Below are positions 62,333-64,000 of a stretch of 64,000 bases of DNA, in pieces. Numbering within the stretch: position 1 is the first letter of the stretch; each line of letters begins with the position of its first letter. A model generated the notes under the pieces. That model searched no databases, was not told where the DNA came from, and worked only from the letters and a program-made list of their open reading frames with translations. The stretch spans positions 177,837 through 241,836 of the forward strand of contig SAQR01000004.1 in assembly GCA_004020365.1 (NCBI GenBank), written 5' to 3'. This DNA is from Mesorhizobium sp. (lineage in GTDB: Bacteria; Pseudomonadota; Alphaproteobacteria; Rhizobiales; Rhizobiaceae). Both the position numbers and the translations under genes were made by a program.

Positions 62333-63402
62333 GCATCATCACCAAGGCAGCTGCTATTGGCGGCGGCGTCATCGGCGCCGGCTGGGTGGCGCGGCTGCTC
62401 TTGAACGGCATCGACGTGTCGATTTTCGACCCAGACCCCGAAGCCGCGCGCAAGGTCGGCGAAGTGACGAAAGGCGCGCGCCGCGCCTACAAGCAGATGC
62501 TGCCCGACGGCCTGCCAAAAGAGGGCAAATTGACCTTTGCCAAGACCATCGCCGATGCAGTCGCCGATGCCGATTTCATCCAGGAAAGCGTGCCGGAACG
62601 GCTCGACCTGAAACACCGCGTGCTGGCCGAGATCGACCTCTATGCGCCGGCCAATGCGATCGTCGGCTCCTCGACCTCCGGCATCAAGCCGACCGACATG
62701 CAGGTGGCGATGAAGAAGCATCCGGAGCGGCTGGTCGTCGGCCATCCGTTCAACCCGGTCTATTTGCTGCCGCTGGTCGAGATCGTCGGCGGCGAGCAGA
62801 CCTTTCCCGAGGCGATCGAAGTCGCCAAGGAGATGTACGCCTCGGTCGGCATGAAACCGGTGGTCATCCGCAAGGAGATCGAGGCGTTCGTCGGCGACCG
62901 CCTGCTGGAGGCGGCATGGCGCGAGGCGCTGTGGCTGATCAAGGACGGCATCTGCACGGTCGAGGAACTCGACGACATCATGCGCTATGGCTTCGGCCTG
63001 CGCTGGGCGCAGATGGGCATGTTCCAGGTCTACCGCGTCGCCGGCGGCGAGGCCGGCATGCGCCATTTCATGGCGCAGTTCGGGCCATGCCTGAAATGGC
63101 CGTGGACCAAGCTGATGGATGTGCCGGAGTTCAACGACGAACTGGTCGACCTGATCGCCACCCAGTCGGACGACCAGGCGCACGGGCTGTCGATCCGCGA
63201 GCTCGAAAAGATCCGTGACGACAATCTGGTCGCCATCATGGAGGCGCTGTCGAAGCAGAACAAAGGCAAGGGCTGGGGCGCCGGCGCCTTGCACAAGGAC
63301 TATACCAGGCAGCTGGCCAAGCTTGCGGCGAAGAAGCCCGCTACATCCAAGGCGGACGTAAAGGCCAAGGCTGAAAAGCCGAAGAAAAAGAAGAAAGGCT
63401 GA
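62329..63402 (+). CDS. lcdH: L-carnitine dehydrogenase
   Basis: 357 aa of the 3-hydroxyacyl-CoA dehydrogenase family. NAD motif 'AAIGGGVIGAGWVARLLLNGIDVSIFDPD', 'SSTSGIKPTDMQ' and 'GHPFNPVYLLPLVEIVGG', and the C-terminal helical domain 'FVGDRLLEAAWREALWLI'. Oxidises L-carnitine to 3-dehydrocarnitine. The gene beside it encodes the enzyme that splits this product. A lysine-rich tail ends the protein. Start ATG 62329 is coupled to the small frame upstream. Confidence 0.9.
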   Translation: MSIITKAAAIGGGVIGAGWVARLLLNGIDVSIFDPDPEAARKVGEVTKGARRAYKQMLPDGLPKEGKLTFAKTIADAVADADFIQESVPERLDLKHRVLAEIDLYAPANAIVGSSTSGIKPTDMQVAMKKHPERLVVGHPFNPVYLLPLVEIVGGEQTFPEAIEVAKEMYASVGMKPVVIRKEIEAFVGDRLLEAAWREALWLIKDGICTVEELDDIMRYGFGLRWAQMGMFQVYRVAGGEAGMRHFMAQFGPCLKWPWTKLMDVPEFNDELVDLIATQSDDQAHGLSIRELEKIRDDNLVAIMEALSKQNKGKGWGAGALHKDYTRQLAKLAAKKPATSKADVKAKAEKPKKKKKG

Positions 63403-63406
63403 GACC

Positions 63407-64000
63407 ATGGATTTTGGTCTTTCGGAAGAGCAGAAACTCATCGTCGAGACGACGCGCGCTTTCGTCGAGAACGAGCTCTACCCGCATGAGCGCGAGGTCG
63501 AGCGCACCGGCGTGCTGCGCCGCGAGCTGATCGAGGAGATCAAGGCCAAGGCGATCGAAGCCGGGCTCTATGCCGCCAACATGCCTGCGGAGGTCGGTGG
63601 CGCCGGCCTCGATACGGTGACTTGGCTGCTTTACGAGAAGGAACTCGGCCGCGCCAATTACGCGCTGCACTGGACCTGTGTGGCGCGGCCTTCCAACATC
63701 CTCTTGGCCGGCACGCCGGAGCAGCGCGAAAAGTATCTTTATCCGTGCATTCGCGGCGAGAAGTGGGATTGCCTGGCAATGACCGAGCCGGGCGCCGGCT
63801 CCGATCTGCGCGGCATGAAGGCGACCGCTGTGCAGGACGGTGACGACTGGGTGCTGAACGGCACCAAGCATTTCATCAGCCATGCCGACCTCGCCGATTT
63901 CGCCATCGTCTTCATGGCCTCGGGAGAGGAAGAGTCTTCGCGTGGAAAACGCAAGAAGATCACCGCCTTCTTCGTCGACAAGGGCACCGAGGGTTTTACG
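63407..64000 (+). CDS. Acyl-CoA dehydrogenase (partial, cut by window end)
   Basis: First 198 aa of an FAD acyl-CoA dehydrogenase ('MDFGLSEEQKLIVETTRAFVENELYPHEREVE', 'CLAMTEPGAGSDLRGMKATAVQDGDDWVLNGTKHFIS'). Begins five bases after the carnitine dehydrogenase gene, so same operon. Could act on gamma-butyrobetainyl-CoA or another carnitine-related thioester. The C-terminal catalytic Glu region lies outside the window. Confidence 0.88.
   Translation, partial: MDFGLSEEQKLIVETTRAFVENELYPHEREVERTGVLRRELIEEIKAKAIEAGLYAANMPAEVGGAGLDTVTWLLYEKELGRANYALHWTCVARPSNILLAGTPEQREKYLYPCIRGEKWDCLAMTEPGAGSDLRGMKATAVQDGDDWVLNGTKHFISHADLADFAIVFMASGEEESSRGKRKKITAFFVDKGTEGFT

Noticed and set aside
61189-63441. 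A 750-codon open frame antisense to the carnitine genes, and similar long antisense frames at 18936-20546, 21730-23013, 6684-7904 and 29679-31193
   Set aside because: They mirror the codon structure of well-supported genes on the other strand, lack ribosome sites and family motifs, and are typical of high-GC genomes.

Overview
The window looks like a chromosomal segment of a Mesorhizobium-type member of the Rhizobiales. The evidence is high GC with strong GC3 bias, ATGA-overlapping gene pairs, an agl alpha-glucoside operon, a PuuD-type membrane urate oxidase, rhizobial intergenic repeat elements, and two small secreted proteins of the kind (DUF680-like) known almost only from Mesorhizobium. 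I see no rRNA, tRNA, CRISPR array, integrase or transposase. This is metabolic and regulatory territory, and its oddities lie in regulation, repeats and gene remnants rather than in a mobile island.

Layout. 0-8.5 kb: a LacI regulator coupled to a 2-hydroxyacid dehydrogenase, a DUF2000/AraC pair beside a transporter remnant, a MarR regulator, a secreted intradiol dioxygenase, a CobW-type metallochaperone and a WD40 protein. 8.6-14 kb: a class III aminotransferase and glutamine-synthetase-like pair, a UdgX-type uracil-DNA glycosylase, and glycerate kinase coupled to a UPF0303 gene. 14-27 kb: purine catabolism, namely guanine deaminase, PuuD urate oxidase with a cytochrome c tail, LysR, xdhABC, hydroxyisourate hydrolase, an allantoinase/OHCU decarboxylase fusion, ureidoglycine aminohydrolase, ureidoglycolate lyase and a deaminase. 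27-34.5 kb: a CocE-type hydrolase and a peptide-type ABC transporter. 34.8-37.5 kb: ECF sigma factor, membrane anti-sigma factor and subtilase. 37.6-39 kb: a WYL regulator divergent from an unknown gene, with a 13-bp inverted repeat between them. 39-47 kb: the agl operon with its LacI repressor and palindromic operators. 48-51 kb: a cobalamin riboswitch directly upstream of a glycine-betaine-demethylase-like oxygenase and its reductase. 51-56 kb: a flavin reductase and molybdenum oxidoreductase pair, a metallo-beta-lactamase-fold hydrolase, a PPi-type phosphofructokinase, an L,D-transpeptidase and a LysE exporter. 56-60 kb: xylB and xylA. 60-64 kb: a carnitine degradation operon with its GlxA-type regulator, cut by the window end.

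How the genes work together. Guanine can be followed to ureidoglycolate and glyoxylate, with glycerate kinase as a plausible outlet, but allantoate amidohydrolase is not in the window. Carnitine dehydrogenase plus the dehydrocarnitine-cleaving enzyme make betainyl-CoA, hence glycine betaine, which is the likely substrate of the oxygenase under the B12 riboswitch about 11 kb away. The most noteworthy items are that riboswitch, the sigma/anti-sigma/subtilase locus whose anti-sigma factor carries a protease-prodomain-like module, a palindromic repeat inserted in frame inside xdhC, a 36-codon reading frame coupled to the carnitine dehydrogenase gene, and a LacI gene with no standard start codon for its complete DNA-binding domain.
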